A stretch of DNA of 64,000 nucleotides from NCBI RefSeq assembly GCF_034314045.1, contig NZ_JAVIWL010000001.1, positions 2,046,001 to 2,110,000 on the forward strand. The letters run 5' to 3'. This stretch comes from Glaciimonas sp. CA11.2 (GTDB lineage Bacteria; Pseudomonadota; Gammaproteobacteria; Burkholderiales; Burkholderiaceae_D). Every line of letters begins with the position of its first letter. The stretch's first letter is position 1. Made by a program: the position numbers and the translations under genes. The notes beneath the pieces were generated by a model. The model was not told where the DNA came from, ran no database searches, and saw only the letters and a list, made by a program, of their open reading frames with translations. Of this stretch, positions 9,558 to 18,930 are shown piece by piece.

Positions 9558-10037
9558 ATGTTTGAAGTCCTAGTTTACCTATATGAAACATATTACCGTC
9601 CCGATGCCTGCCCGGAACCTGAGGCCTTGGTCAGGAAACTGACGGCAATTGGTTTTGAAGATGATGAAATTACCAAAGCGCTTGGCTGGCTGACTGATCT
9701 GGCTGTAAGTAATCACTCTTACGCTGACCGCTATCCTCAGCAAACTGCATTTTCATTTGGCATGCGGATATACGCGCCGCAAGAAATGGACGCACTTGGC
9801 ACAGAAGCAATAGGCTTCGTTCAGTTCCTTGAGTCAGCTAAGATGCTCAATCCGGTACAGCGCGAAATCGTCATCGAACGTGCTTTAGCCGCAGGGGAAT
9901 CGCTAATATCACTCGATAAGCTTAAAGTAATCGTGTTGATGGTGTTGTGGAGCCAAGGCAAAGAGCCGGACGGATTGATGTTTGATGAGTTGTTTCTTGA
10001 CGACGATGAAGACCCGGAACCGCGCCTGTTGCATTAG
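9558..10037 (+). CDS. smg: Smg family protein (DUF494)
   Basis: Small acidic cytoplasmic protein of the Smg/DUF494 family, found beside dprA, def and topoisomerase genes in many proteobacteria; its biochemical role is not established. The start [12 protein letters not shown] and the segments [12 protein letters not shown] and [12 protein letters not shown] are typical. Length 159 aa is normal. Flanked by long intergenic regions, so it is probably expressed from its own promoter. Confidence 0.92.
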   Translation: MFEVLVYLYETYYRPDACPEPEALVRKLTAIGFEDDEITKALGWLTDLAVSNHSYADRYPQQTAFSFGMRIYAPQEMDALGTEAIGFVQFLESAKMLNPVQREIVIERALAAGESLISLDKLKVIVLMVLWSQGKEPDGLMFDELFLDDDEDPEPRLLH

Positions 10038-10416
10038 AATTGGCAGCGCAGGCTTCTTCGACCATTAATTGTAAGCAACGGCAGCGCTTGCCGGGCTTGC
10101 GATATTCCCAATAACCCGCTTATCATTGGCCGCTTAATCACTGCCGTATTCTATGTTGGCTGTTATAGTGTGCGAGAGTTGCCTTTTGGTAAGCTAATAA
10201 CTCCTTTCGATAACGCTGTATTTCGCAGTTGTTTGGACCGAGTTGTTCCGACCCAGCTGTTTCAATCCGGCCGATTCAACCCAATTGTTTTAGCCCGGTC
10301 GTACCAACGTAGCAATGATTAAGTTCTGCATTTCACCGACTAGTTAAACGAGTATTTAGCTGTAACATGCGCCAACTCATTTGATGGGAAAGCGCGCCAC
10401 TTTCGAGACCATATTT
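10038..10416. other. smg-topB intergenic region
   Basis: About 380 bases without a gene. A loosely repetitive stretch with recurring TTGTTT/GACC words lies at 10220-10300. The topB promoter is expected here, but no clean -35/-10 pair is called. Confidence 0.4.
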
Positions 10417-13110
10417 ATGAGCAAGACCCTCATCATCGCCGAGAAACCTTCTGTCGCGAACGATATCGCGAAGACGCTTGGCGGCTTTACCAAGCACGAT
10501 GAGTACTTTGAGTCCGACGAATACGTGCTGTCATCAGCTGTCGGTCACCTGCTGGAAATCGCCGTACCTGAAGAGTTCGATGTCAAACGCGGAAAGTGGA
10601 CCTTTACCCATTTACCGATGATTCCGCCGTATTTCGCGTTGAATCCGATCGCCAAGACCGAAGCCAGATTAAAAGTACTCAACAAGCTGATCAAGCGTAA
10701 AGACGTCACCGCACTGATCAATGCCTGCGATGCCGGACGTGAAGGCGAACTGATTTTCCGCCTGATTGCGCAACACGCCAAAGCCAAACAGCCGGTCAAA
10801 CGCCTTTGGTTGCAGTCAATGACGCCGGGCGCTATCCGCGATGGTTTCGCCAATTTGCGTGCCGATGAAGATATGTTGCCATTGGCCGACGCCGCCCGTT
10901 GCCGCAGTGAAGCTGACTGGCTGATCGGTATCAACGGTACCCGCGCAATGACCGCGTTTAACTCGAAAGAGGGTGGTTTTTATCTGACCACCGTTGGTCG
11001 CGTACAAACGCCGACACTCTCGATCGTGGTCGAGCGCGAAGAGAAGATTAAAAAATTCGTTCCGCGTGACTTCTGGGAAGTGCGGGCAGAGTTTATCTGC
11101 GCCGCCGGTATTTATGAAGGTCGCTGGCTCGATACGCAACACAAAAAAACCGAGAATGATCCCGAAAAACGCGCCGAGCGTTTGTGGAGTCTGGCTGCCG
11201 CAGAATCGATTGTTGCGGCTTGCCGCAACAAGATGGGCAACGTCACCGAAGAATCCAAGCCAACCACGCAAATGGCGCCGGGATTATTCGACCTGACCAG
11301 TTTGCAGCGTGAGGCTAACTCGCGCTTTGGATTCTCCGCAAAAAATACGCTCGGTCTTGCACAGTCTTTATATGAGCGCCACAAAGTCCTGACGTATCCG
11401 CGTACCGATTCGCGCCATTTGCCGGAAGATTATCTGAGCACGGTCAAAGAAACGCTGGAAACCGTGTCGGAGAACAACAACTATCAACAGTTCGCCGCGC
11501 AGATTCTCAACAAAGGTTGGGTCAAGCCGAACAAGCGTATTTTCGACAATAGCAAGATCAGTGATCACTTTGCGATCATTCCGACTACGCAGGCACCGAA
11601 GAATCTGTCCGAGCCTGAGCAAAAATTGTACGATCTGGTCACCCGGCGCTTCATGGCGGTGTTTTTCCCTGCCGCTGAATTTCAGGTGACTACACGCTTT
11701 ACGGAAGTTTCCGGTTATCAGTTCAAGACTGAAGGCAAGGTCATGATCAATCCGGGATGGCTGGCGATTTATGGCAAGGAAGTCGCGGACGAAAAAGATG
11801 CAGAAAACAGCGGCACATTAGTTGCCGTGGCCAGCGGCGAGAAGGTCAAGACCGACAAAGTCACAGCCAACGGATTAGTCACCAAACCGCCAGCGCGCTA
11901 TACGGAAGCCACGCTGCTGTCCGCGATGGAAGGTGCTGGCAAGCTGGTTGATGATGGTGAACTGCGCGAAGCCATGGCCGGTAAAGGTCTGGGCACGCCA
12001 GCCACGCGCGCGGCCACTATCGAGGGTTTGATCTTTGAACGCTACATGCTGCGTGAAGGCCGTGAGTTAATTCCGACCGCCAAAGCGTTCCAGTTAATGA
12101 CGCTCTTGCATGGCCTGGGTGTTGACGAATTAACCGAGCCTGAGTTGACCGGCGAATGGGAGCATAAGCTATCGCAGATGGAAAAAGGCAAAATCACGCG
12201 CGAAGAGTTCATGCGTGAAATTGCCCAGATGACCCAAACCATCGTCAAGCGCGCCAAAGAATACGACAACGACACGATCCCTGGCGACTACGCAACATTG
12301 GTTGCGCCGTGTCCAAATTGTGGCGCTGTAGTCAAAGAAAATTATCGTCGGTTTGCTTGTACAAAATGCGAATTCTCAATGAGCAAAACGCCGGGAAGCC
12401 GCCAATTTGAAATTGCAGAAGTCGAAGAGTTGCTGATCAATCGGACTATCGGCCCGTTACAAGGTTTCCGCTCCAAGATGGGACGTCCGTTTGCGGCCAT
12501 CCTCAAAATCAGTCGCGATGAAGAGATCAAGAACTCAAAACTTGAGTTTGATTTCGGTCAAAACGACGAGGCAGGCGAAAACGGTGAAGGCGTTGATTTC
12601 ACCGGTCAAACGCCCGTAGGACCATGCCCAAAATGTGGCAACGGCGTATTTGAACTGGGTCTTGCGTACGTTTGCGAGAAGAGCGTCGCCAAGCCGAAAG
12701 AATGTGATTTCCGCAGCGGCCGCATCATCTTGCAGCAAGAAATCTTGCCCGAGCAAATGGCGAAGTTGCTCAATGAAGGAAAGACCGATTTGTTGCCGGG
12801 CTTTGTTTCCCAACGCACACGTAGGCCATTCAAGGCATTTCTGGTCAAAGGCAAGGACGGCAAGGTCAGTTTTGAGTTTGAAGAACGGAAGCCAAAAGCA
12901 CCGGCTAAAGGGAAGGCCAAAGCGGCAGTCGTTGATGGTGACGCAGATGCTGATACAGCAGACGTCGCAGTGGTCAAAACCGCGGCCAAAAAAGTCGTCG
13001 TAAAGAAAACTGTGGTGAAAGCGGCTGCCGTGAAGAAGGCCGTCGCCAAGAAACCAGCAGTTAAAAAAGCAGTGGTGAAGCGCGTGATCGCAAAAGCCAA
13101 AGCGGCATAA
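10417..13110 (+). CDS. topB: DNA topoisomerase III (type IA)
   Basis: Type IA topoisomerase that decatenates and relaxes DNA through a 5'-phosphotyrosine intermediate. The TOPRIM domain starts at the N-terminus (LIIAEKPSVANDIAKTLGG) and holds DAGREGELI; the active-site Tyr lies in LTYPRTDSRHLP. Two zinc-ribbon-like regions follow (CPNCG...CTKC and CPKCG...C). The ATG at 10417 is preferred because the conserved sequence begins there; in-frame TTG 10381 and ATG 10384 would add 11-12 residues. The last ~60 residues are a Lys/Ala/Val tail like histone H1, likely DNA-binding. A bidirectional terminator follows. Confidence 0.96.
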   Translation: MSKTLIIAEKPSVANDIAKTLGGFTKHDEYFESDEYVLSSAVGHLLEIAVPEEFDVKRGKWTFTHLPMIPPYFALNPIAKTEARLKVLNKLIKRKDVTALINACDAGREGELIFRLIAQHAKAKQPVKRLWLQSMTPGAIRDGFANLRADEDMLPLADAARCRSEADWLIGINGTRAMTAFNSKEGGFYLTTVGRVQTPTLSIVVEREEKIKKFVPRDFWEVRAEFICAAGIYEGRWLDTQHKKTENDPEKRAERLWSLAAAESIVAACRNKMGNVTEESKPTTQMAPGLFDLTSLQREANSRFGFSAKNTLGLAQSLYERHKVLTYPRTDSRHLPEDYLSTVKETLETVSENNNYQQFAAQILNKGWVKPNKRIFDNSKISDHFAIIPTTQAPKNLSEPEQKLYDLVTRRFMAVFFPAAEFQVTTRFTEVSGYQFKTEGKVMINPGWLAIYGKEVADEKDAENSGTLVAVASGEKVKTDKVTANGLVTKPPARYTEATLLSAMEGAGKLVDDGELREAMAGKGLGTPATRAATIEGLIFERYMLREGRELIPTAKAFQLMTLLHGLGVDELTEPELTGEWEHKLSQMEKGKITREEFMREIAQMTQTIVKRAKEYDNDTIPGDYATLVAPCPNCGAVVKENYRRFACTKCEFSMSKTPGSRQFEIAEVEELLINRTIGPLQGFRSKMGRPFAAILKISRDEEIKNSKLEFDFGQNDEAGENGEGVDFTGQTPVGPCPKCGNGVFELGLAYVCEKSVAKPKECDFRSGRIILQQEILPEQMAKLLNEGKTDLLPGFVSQRTRRPFKAFLVKGKDGKVSFEFEERKPKAPAKGKAKAAVVDGDADADTADVAVVKTAAKKVVVKKTVVKAAAVKKAVAKKPAVKKAVVKRVIAKAKAA

Positions 13111-13158
13111 TTGCACTAACATGTAGTTAGGTCGCGATTATCGATGCGATAGCATTAC

Positions 13159-13193
13159 AAAAAGCCGTCAGTGGCAACGCTGGCGGCTTTTTG
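13159..13193. terminator. bidirectional terminator between topB and the pseudopilin gene
   Basis: 13-bp stem AAAAAGCCGTCAG / CTGGCGGCTTTTT with one G-U pair and an 8-base loop. The A and T ends give a U-tract in both directions, serving the convergent topB and pseudopilin genes. Confidence 0.88.
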
Positions 13194-13230
13194 TTAAGGC
13201 GTTTTCTTCTGGCGCTGCTGCGTTTAGCTA

Positions 13231-13848
13231 TTAGCAAACAGGATCGGCAGCGCCTGTTTTGCGGACGACTCGTGCGAGCCCAGTAACCGAAATACATACG
13301 CGTCGCGCAAATTTGGTGCCGGGGCTGAATAGAACATTAAACAATGTATAGCGGTATGAGGCCGAAAGGGCGCCTGTCGCGCTATATACCACATATGAGT
13401 GTGAGCCGGTAATTGTGGTCATGCTATTGGATGTGAGGCTGTGGAAAAGCCTTATTACTGGCGTGGTATCAAAACGGCCAATAGAAACGTCTACAATCCA
13501 TCCTTGAGACCAATCGCGCTCAATGAGCTCATAATCGCCGTCCGGATCATAATCGTGTCCCCGTGATCGGCTGTTGTAGCTAGCGCCACCGCCGCGACAC
13601 ACAATTATGTTAGGTCTGTCAGGCATGACAATGTCGTAAGCCGCGCACACTCTTACCATTCGACCCCGCATAATCGCCTCTGATCGGGCGAACCGATTCG
13701 CGGCCAAGAACAACTTGACGTTACTGGCGACGCGGATATCAGTCACAAAATCACGCATGGATGGCAACGCTATCGCTACCAGAATTGCGACCACCGCAAT
13801 CGTAATAATTAGTTCGACCAGCGTAAAACCTTTGTTCGGACTAAGCAT
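13231..13848 (-). CDS. FimT/GspH-type pseudopilin
   Basis: Minor pilin-like protein. The N-terminus (MLSPNKGFTLVELI) has a type IV prepilin leader with predicted PilD cleavage between Gly and Phe and Glu at +5, followed by a hydrophobic helix. The C-terminal region matches the GspH/FimT layout (NRFARSEAIMRGRMVRVC). The ATG at 13848 follows an AAGG ribosome binding site and sits at the normal distance from the cleavage site; an upstream ATG at 13878 would add ten residues. 205 aa. No other pilus genes are nearby, so its partner machinery (type IV pilus or type II secretion) is elsewhere. Confidence 0.85.
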   Translation of the reverse strand: MLSPNKGFTLVELIITIAVVAILVAIALPSMRDFVTDIRVASNVKLFLAANRFARSEAIMRGRMVRVCAAYDIVMPDRPNIIVCRGGGASYNSRSRGHDYDPDGDYELIERDWSQGWIVDVSIGRFDTTPVIRLFHSLTSNSMTTITGSHSYVVYSATGALSASYRYTLFNVLFSPGTKFARRVCISVTGLARVVRKTGAADPVC

Positions 13849-14351
13849 AATGGCTACCTTCGTAGGTGCAACAAGCAAGTAAGAGGGAGGAAAAACAGGG
13901 CGATGTTATTTGCGGAGAAACTGCAAAGCGATAAAGATCACCCACGATCCGGCGCAGAAAGGCATGTCTTTTTAAGAAGATAGAATGCTCATTCTGCAGG
14001 AAAGTGCTGTGTAAAGATTTAAGAAAAATCTGAAAATGGGGGGAGACTTATCTATAAAAATAGATTGAGTACTAGCGCATTTTGGACGAAGTGTTTTGGA
14101 GTGGGCCGGATTTTCAGAGACACGGCCTGAAAGTCAATTTTGTGACCGTAATTTACGCATTATAAAAAAGACAAATCGGCGGTGATCACGCCGAACCGCA
14201 TTTAGCCTGTTTTTCAGTCAAGATTTGCAGGTTGTGGAAAGGGTAGTAAATTCTCGTATTCCACATAAACTTGAGCGGAGTCTCAGCTTGGTGCATAAAC
14301 ACATAAACACATAAACACATAAGCAGTTATACGCCTAAGAAGGAAATAATT
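13849..14351. other. non-coding region upstream of the pseudopilin and TA remnant
   Basis: About 500 bases with no supported gene. It holds an imperfect inverted repeat TCGGCG...CGCCGA (14176-14194) around GTGATCA and the 8-bp tandem repeat at 14294-14322. The pseudopilin promoter should be near 13880-13950. Confidence 0.4.
14294..14322. repeat. 8-bp tandem repeat (ATAAACAC)
   Basis: About 3.5 perfect head-to-tail copies of an 8-bp unit, 30-60 bases upstream of the antitoxin pseudogene. Such simple repeats are prone to slippage. Confidence 0.7.
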
Positions 14352-14588
14352 ATGCGCCAAATACGCTGGAATATTGCGGTTTCGCCGGACGCAGATTAAT
14401 CGCTTCGTATGTTCCTTGCTAGTCGGGGCGGTCGAAAAGGTGATCTTTCCCGGTTTATTGAGGAGGCCGTTCGCGCTCATATTCTCGAGCTAACGGCCGA
14501 GCAGACAAAAATGGCCAATACGGGCGTGAGCGAGGTCGATCTGACAGCCATGGTTGATGAAGCCGTGCAATGGGCCCGGAACCACTGA
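14352..14588 (+). pseudogene. antitoxin of a PIN-type TA module, nonsense mutation
   Basis: Reads as a ribbon-helix-helix-type antitoxin: MRQIRWNIAVSPDAD, then an in-frame TAA, then SLRMFLASRGGRKGDLSRF and IEEAVRAHILEL in the same frame to the TGA at 14586. The TAA replaces what is normally a Gln codon in relatives (inferred from the usual DxSLRMFLA pattern), so one C-to-T change suffices. A good AAGGA ribosome binding site precedes the ATG. The stop overlaps the toxin start by one base, as in intact modules. Confidence 0.75.
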
Positions 14589-14997
14589 TGCGGGTGGTAC
14601 TTGATACGAAGGTCTTATTGTCCGCACTTATTTCCCCTCATGGCGCACCAGACGCGATTATCGGGCTTGGCGCGCAGCGAAATTTGAGGTTGTCAATTCA
14701 TTGGTGCAACTTGATGAATTGCGCCGCGCCAGTCGATACCCCAAATTCAAAGCAGTATTGCAACCCCATCAGGTGGGCACGATGGTCAACAATTTTCAAC
14801 AGGCAATTGTTTTAGATCGATTCACATCAGACGTTGAGGCTGATGACCCGAATGATGCGTTTTTGCTCGCTATGGCGCTCGCAGGCGATGCTGACTATCT
14901 GGTGACTTGAGAGCGGCGGGCGGGTCTATTACAGAGAGGGAGCTTTGGTCGAACACGGATTCTTACTCCCAGCGGATTCCGCCCCGAAATTCTTTAA
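14588..14997 (+). pseudogene. PIN-domain toxin, frameshifted and interrupted
   Basis: Remnant of a PIN-family toxin (ribonuclease). The N-terminus MRVVLDTKVLLSALISPHGAP is followed by a one-base deletion near 14655-14662. The other frame then continues with RRASRYPKFKAVLQPHQVGT and EADDPNDAFLLAMALAGDADY to a second lesion: TGA at 14908-14910 where GGA (Gly) is expected. The same frame continues as ERRAGLLQRGSFGRTRILTP to TAA at 14995. The conserved Asn after the first Asp is also Lys (LDTK instead of LDTN). With the broken antitoxin, the module is dead. Confidence 0.78.
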
Positions 14998-15301
14998 TAT
15001 TGCAAACGATGTAAGCGTCGCTAACAGGGCAGTCAATCGCAGAATATTTGAGTCTCTGCGCCGCTTTAGGGGGTTGCGGAATGTTGCCAAAAAGAAGTGC
15101 AAACAATGACACTTCCTTAAGCGATCGGCATTTCAACATAAATTGCCCCACATTTTTGATCAATTTTTAAGTCAGGGTTTGCCGGTTGTCGCTTTTTGAA
15201 ACACTCGCAGCCCGACACTTAGAAAAAATGATCCTCTACTTCGCTAGGCGTTAGTGGCAGCTAATCGGACGTGAATCATCTAATGCTTCCTGTTCCTTGG
15301 C
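14998..15301. other. intergenic region after the TA remnant
   Basis: About 300 bases between the TA remnant and ogt. A 66-codon minus-strand frame (14963-15163) overlaps it but has no recognisable domain or ribosome binding site; nothing else is supported. Confidence 0.4.
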
Positions 15302-15844
15302 TCAGAACAGATCATCATGCGCTTTGTGATCGGTAGCGCCTTCCAGCCGCAACAAGAAGCCTTTCCGCTCCAAGCCACCCGCATAGCCGGTTAGCGCCCC
15401 AGAGGCTCCTAAAACCCGATGGCAGGGCACGATAATGGAGACCGGGTTGCGCCCGATTGCCGTGCCGACCGCTCGCACCGCATTGGCCCGCCCGATCTGC
15501 ACGGCATGCTGACCGTAGGTGGTCGACTGGCCGAAAGGAATGGCGATTAAGGCGTCCCATACGGCGCGTTGAAACGCCGTTCCATGCAACGCCAGCGGCA
15601 GATCAAATTGCTGACGAACGCCTGCGAAGTATTCATCTAACTGCTGTGCAGCTTCTTTGAGGTGCGGATGGTCGGGCGCCAGTATCCATCCATCTTTTCC
15701 CTTGAAATGACGGTGCACCTCAAAATACATGCCGCTGATACCGGCGTCGGTCGCTGCGATCAATAGCGTGCCAACCGGACTGTTATGGGCGACGTAATAA
15801 GTGACATCGACGGTTTTGAGTGTGTTTATCGATACGGTATTCAT
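15302..15844 (-). CDS. ogt: methylated-DNA-[protein]-cysteine S-methyltransferase
   Basis: Suicide repair protein that takes methyl groups from O6-methylguanine and O4-methylthymine in DNA. The acceptor Cys is in the IIVPCHRV motif (about residue 141), preceded by the recognition helix region (TYGQHAVQIGRANAVRAVG). The ATG at 15844 overlaps the stop of the upstream AdaA-AlkA gene as ATGA and is preferred; in-frame starts at 15856 and 15892 lie inside that gene. 180 aa, normal for Ogt. It supplies the O6-methyltransferase activity that the neighbouring fusion lacks. Confidence 0.93.
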   Translation of the reverse strand: MNTVSINTLKTVDVTYYVAHNSPVGTLLIAATDAGISGMYFEVHRHFKGKDGWILAPDHPHLKEAAQQLDEYFAGVRQQFDLPLALHGTAFQRAVWDALIAIPFGQSTTYGQHAVQIGRANAVRAVGTAIGRNPVSIIVPCHRVLGASGALTGYAGGLERKGFLLRLEGATDHKAHDDLF

Positions 15845-17469
15845 AGTGTTTGCCATAAAAGTAATGCCGCGTAACCGCGCCATGGTGACCATGCGGTAGC
15901 TATCGCGGCGAGTTGTTTTTCAGTCAGGCGACCGCCAGCTTCGGCCATCGCTTTTTGTAGTCCCAGATCGCCAGCGGGAAATGCATCCGGAAAGCGTAAA
16001 GCGCGCAGAGCAATATAGTGGGCGGTCCAGTTGCCGATTCCCGGTATCGCGGTTAATTGTGCGATTGTTTCGGCGAGCGTTGCACCGGGTCTGGTGGGTA
16101 GATTTCCATCGGCTGCATGCGCAGTTGCATAGCGCGCCATATTCCGGATAGTCTCAGCACGCGAGGTCGGAATACCAATGCTTGCCAGTGTAGACGCAGG
16201 TAAATTCGTCAGCGTTTCTGCGTCCGGAAAATGATGTGTGATTGTAGGAAAGGGCGTCTCGCATAATGACCCGAATCGACTCACCAATCGTGCCGTCAAT
16301 GTGCTCGCGCCAGCTACACTGACTTGTTGCCCTAGTATTGCCCGCACCGCAAGCTCAAAAGGCGCAAACGTGCCCGGAACTCGAATCCACGGTTGGCGAT
16401 GTTGAACGGATTGCCCATCAATGCGGTTTGCCAGCGCTGGGTCTAAGCGTAAATGCGCAGTGATTACCGCGGGGTTGGCATCCAGATCAAACAGATTGCG
16501 CAGCCGCGCCAGAATCGGCATTAGCATCGGGGTCAGTGTCGGCGAAATCTGTACTTCCAATTGTTGCTGTCTGGCGAGGTGCGTCACGCGCAGCCAGCCG
16601 CTGACGTTGTCGAGTCGGATACTACGAATGTAGGCCGGACTGGCGTGTGCCAGTTGCACTGCTTCGACGCCTGCAATCAGGCGTGGCTGCAAATACTGCA
16701 AGATGGAAATCCATTCCAGCGGCGGGCGATACGCCAACCGCACAGTCACCACATCTTCCATCGGATTTGAGTGTGCGGTACCAGGTTTATGCTGTCGACG
16801 CAATGCGGTCGGTGCCATGCCGTAACGTGCGTTAAAGAGGGCGTTAAAGCGCCGGATACTGCCAAATCCGGCGGCGTCGGCCAGCTCGGTCATCGATAAG
16901 TGGGTTTCCTGCAATAGTTTTTTTGCAAATAAAAGACGCTGGGTTTGCGCCAGCTCAACTGGTGAAACGCCGAAGTGTTGCAGCAAAACCCGCCTTAACT
17001 GGCGGGAAGAAAGCCCGACTTCTGCTGCCAATTGCTCAAGTCGGCCGCCCTCGGTATTTTTATCTTCGGTGCTATTGGTGATGCTACGATTGTCGCTGTT
17101 GCGGTTCAGCGCACCCGCAGTAATGCGTTGCCACACTGCATAGGCCAGATTTTGTTGCAATGCGTAGGGCGCTAATTCTGGACGACAACGAAGACATGGG
17201 CGAAAACCTGCGGCTTCTGCCGCTGCTGCGCCTGTATAAAATGTGCAGGACGAAGGGCGCGGTGTTTTGGCAGTGCAGATTGGGCGACAGTAGATTCCGG
17301 TAGTGCTGACACCGACAAAAAAGACGCCGTCAAAGCGACTATCTTTGGCAGCCAATGCGCGATAGCAACTCTCATCATTGAGCGTTTTGGTGCTTGATTC
17401 AATTTTGGTGTCGATGATTGGTGGCGGCAATAATGACGTACTAAGTCGATGTGAAAGTAGAGTTTTCAT
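15841..17469 (-). CDS. AdaA-AlkA fusion: methylphosphotriester-sensing activator and 3-methyladenine glycosylase
   Basis: Three modules in 542 aa. (1) Ada zinc-binding domain, about residues 35-100, with Cys61, 65, 92 and 95; the 4/27/3 spacing matches E. coli Ada Cys38/42/69/72, where the first accepts methyl groups from phosphotriesters. (2) AraC-type helix-turn-helix region, about residues 140-230. (3) AlkA-type glycosylase with N-terminal domain, helix-hairpin-helix LTAIPGIGNWTA and the expected catalytic Asp in PAGDLGL. It should sense alkylation damage, activate transcription and excise alkylated bases. Coupled to ogt by a 4-base overlap. Related fusions are known in Proteobacteria and Actinobacteria. 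Confidence 0.93.
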   Translation of the reverse strand: MKTLLSHRLSTSLLPPPIIDTKIESSTKTLNDESCYRALAAKDSRFDGVFFVGVSTTGIYCRPICTAKTPRPSSCTFYTGAAAAEAAGFRPCLRCRPELAPYALQQNLAYAVWQRITAGALNRNSDNRSITNSTEDKNTEGGRLEQLAAEVGLSSRQLRRVLLQHFGVSPVELAQTQRLLFAKKLLQETHLSMTELADAAGFGSIRRFNALFNARYGMAPTALRRQHKPGTAHSNPMEDVVTVRLAYRPPLEWISILQYLQPRLIAGVEAVQLAHASPAYIRSIRLDNVSGWLRVTHLARQQQLEVQISPTLTPMLMPILARLRNLFDLDANPAVITAHLRLDPALANRIDGQSVQHRQPWIRVPGTFAPFELAVRAILGQQVSVAGASTLTARLVSRFGSLCETPFPTITHHFPDAETLTNLPASTLASIGIPTSRAETIRNMARYATAHAADGNLPTRPGATLAETIAQLTAIPGIGNWTAHYIALRALRFPDAFPAGDLGLQKAMAEAGGRLTEKQLAAIATAWSPWRGYAALLLWQTL

Positions 17470-17569
17470 GCTCTATTTATACGCCGTAGGGAAGTTGGCG
17501 TCTAGCCGTTTTCGGACGCGTAAATAGACGCCTGGAATAACCTATCTGACGTTTTGCGCTACATTAAAT

Positions 17570-17603
17570 CATTGCGAGCAATTAATCCTGCTTGCTCGCA
17601 ATG
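17570..17603. repeat. perfect 12-bp hairpin between pip and adaA-alkA
   Basis: CATTGCGAGCAA / TTGCTCGCAATG with a 10-base loop. It lies about 80 bases past the pip stop on the minus strand. Only a weak T-rich stretch (ATTTAATG) follows, so it may be a poor terminator of pip or an mRNA-stabilising stem. Confidence 0.6.
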
Positions 17604-17684
17604 GCTTGATGGAAAATACTTGCGATGAACGATGGTAATCGAATATTCGAATAGTCGCGTAACGACTATCGATGGCTTTATTAT

Positions 17685-18659
17685 TTAATGATTCGCGAAC
17701 CGATCGGTGGCCCTGATTAATTGATCCAAAATGCCCGGTTCCGTGACAGCATGACCAGCATCAGCAATCATTATCAATTCGCTGTTTGGCCAAGCGTTAT
17801 GCAACTCCCAAGCCGTTTGTGGTGGACAAATGATGTCGTATCGGCCCTGCACAATAATGCCGGGAATATCCCGCAGTTCTCCGGCATTCATAATCAACTG
17901 ATCGGGCGTAAAGAATCCCGCGTTGACGAAGTAATGATTTTCGATCCGCGCTACCGCCAATGCATGATGCGCTTCAGCAAATTCTTCCACAAATTGCGGG
18001 TTCGGTAGCAAGCTAATCGCATGTCCTTCCCACGTACTCCACGCTTGTGCCGCAGCGAGTTGGGTTTGCTCATCGCCGTCATTCAATAGCCGATGATACG
18101 CCGCCATCAAATCGCCTTGCTCAGCCACTGGCACAGGGGCGATAAATTCTTGCCAGGCTTCCGGAAAAATCATCGATGCGCCACATTGATAGAACCAGTC
18201 AAGTTCTTGCTGTCGTGATGTAAAAATTCCCCGCACGATCAATTCGGTAACGCGCGGCGGATGCGATTGTGCATAAGCTAGCGCCAGCGTGCTTCCCCAT
18301 GAGCCGCCAAAGACTTGCCAGCGCTCAATTTTTAGCATGATGCGCAACCGTTCAATGTCGTCGACCAGATGCCAGGTTGTATTCGCCTCAAGATGCGCGT
18401 GGGGTTTGCTGCGGCCGCAACCGCGTTGATCGAATAGTACGATCCTGTACCGTGCCGGATCGAACAGTCGTCGGTGATTGTCATTGCAACCAGCACCCGG
18501 GCCGCCATGCAAAAACAAGACCGGCTTACCGGCAGGATTGCCACATTCTTCCCAATACACCTGATGACCGTCTCCAACTTCGAGCATGCCTTGTCGGAAC
18601 GGAGCAATCGGCGGATAAAACCCTCGTAGATTATTTGTACTTAACTTGTTCATATCCAC
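17685..18659 (-). CDS. pip: proline iminopeptidase
   Basis: Alpha/beta hydrolase (family S33) that releases N-terminal proline from peptides. The oxyanion region HGGPGAGCN, the DQRGCGRSKPH segment and the nucleophile elbow GGSWGS (Ser about 120) are characteristic of the proteobacterial enzyme, and a terminal GHAVTEPGI carries the catalytic His. Length 324 aa is typical. No signal peptide, so cytoplasmic. Divergent from the aminotransferase gene. Confidence 0.94.
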   Translation of the reverse strand: MDMNKLSTNNLRGFYPPIAPFRQGMLEVGDGHQVYWEECGNPAGKPVLFLHGGPGAGCNDNHRRLFDPARYRIVLFDQRGCGRSKPHAHLEANTTWHLVDDIERLRIMLKIERWQVFGGSWGSTLALAYAQSHPPRVTELIVRGIFTSRQQELDWFYQCGASMIFPEAWQEFIAPVPVAEQGDLMAAYHRLLNDGDEQTQLAAAQAWSTWEGHAISLLPNPQFVEEFAEAHHALAVARIENHYFVNAGFFTPDQLIMNAGELRDIPGIIVQGRYDIICPPQTAWELHNAWPNSELIMIADAGHAVTEPGILDQLIRATDRFANH

Positions 18660-18930
18660 TCCATCATCAATAGCCCTGAGGAGATGAACAATAACTGAAA
18701 TCGGCCAAAATAGTAAAAAAACGCACAGAGTGGCCCACAGGATAAAAAATCAAAGATGTTCGGAAAACAGCGTTGCAGGATGCGTTACACTTGGTTTTGT
18801 TCAAATTAGTGCAGTGTCGCGTAGGCTCATTTAGGTTCATTTAGGTTCACGTCGTCAGCGCTTCCTCTTCATAGCGCAGAATGATCGGGATTCGTTTCGC
18901 TTCATTTGTCATTTCTGGAGTCAGAAGTCT

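Noticed and set aside
12535..13122. Long antisense frames across the 3' part of topB
   Set aside because: Shadows produced by the Lys/Ala-rich repeats of the real gene.
14963..15163. 66-codon minus-strand frame ending in a PIN-like YIVCNIKEF phrase
   Set aside because: It runs antisense across the end of the toxin remnant, lacks a ribosome binding site, and the resemblance is only a few residues.
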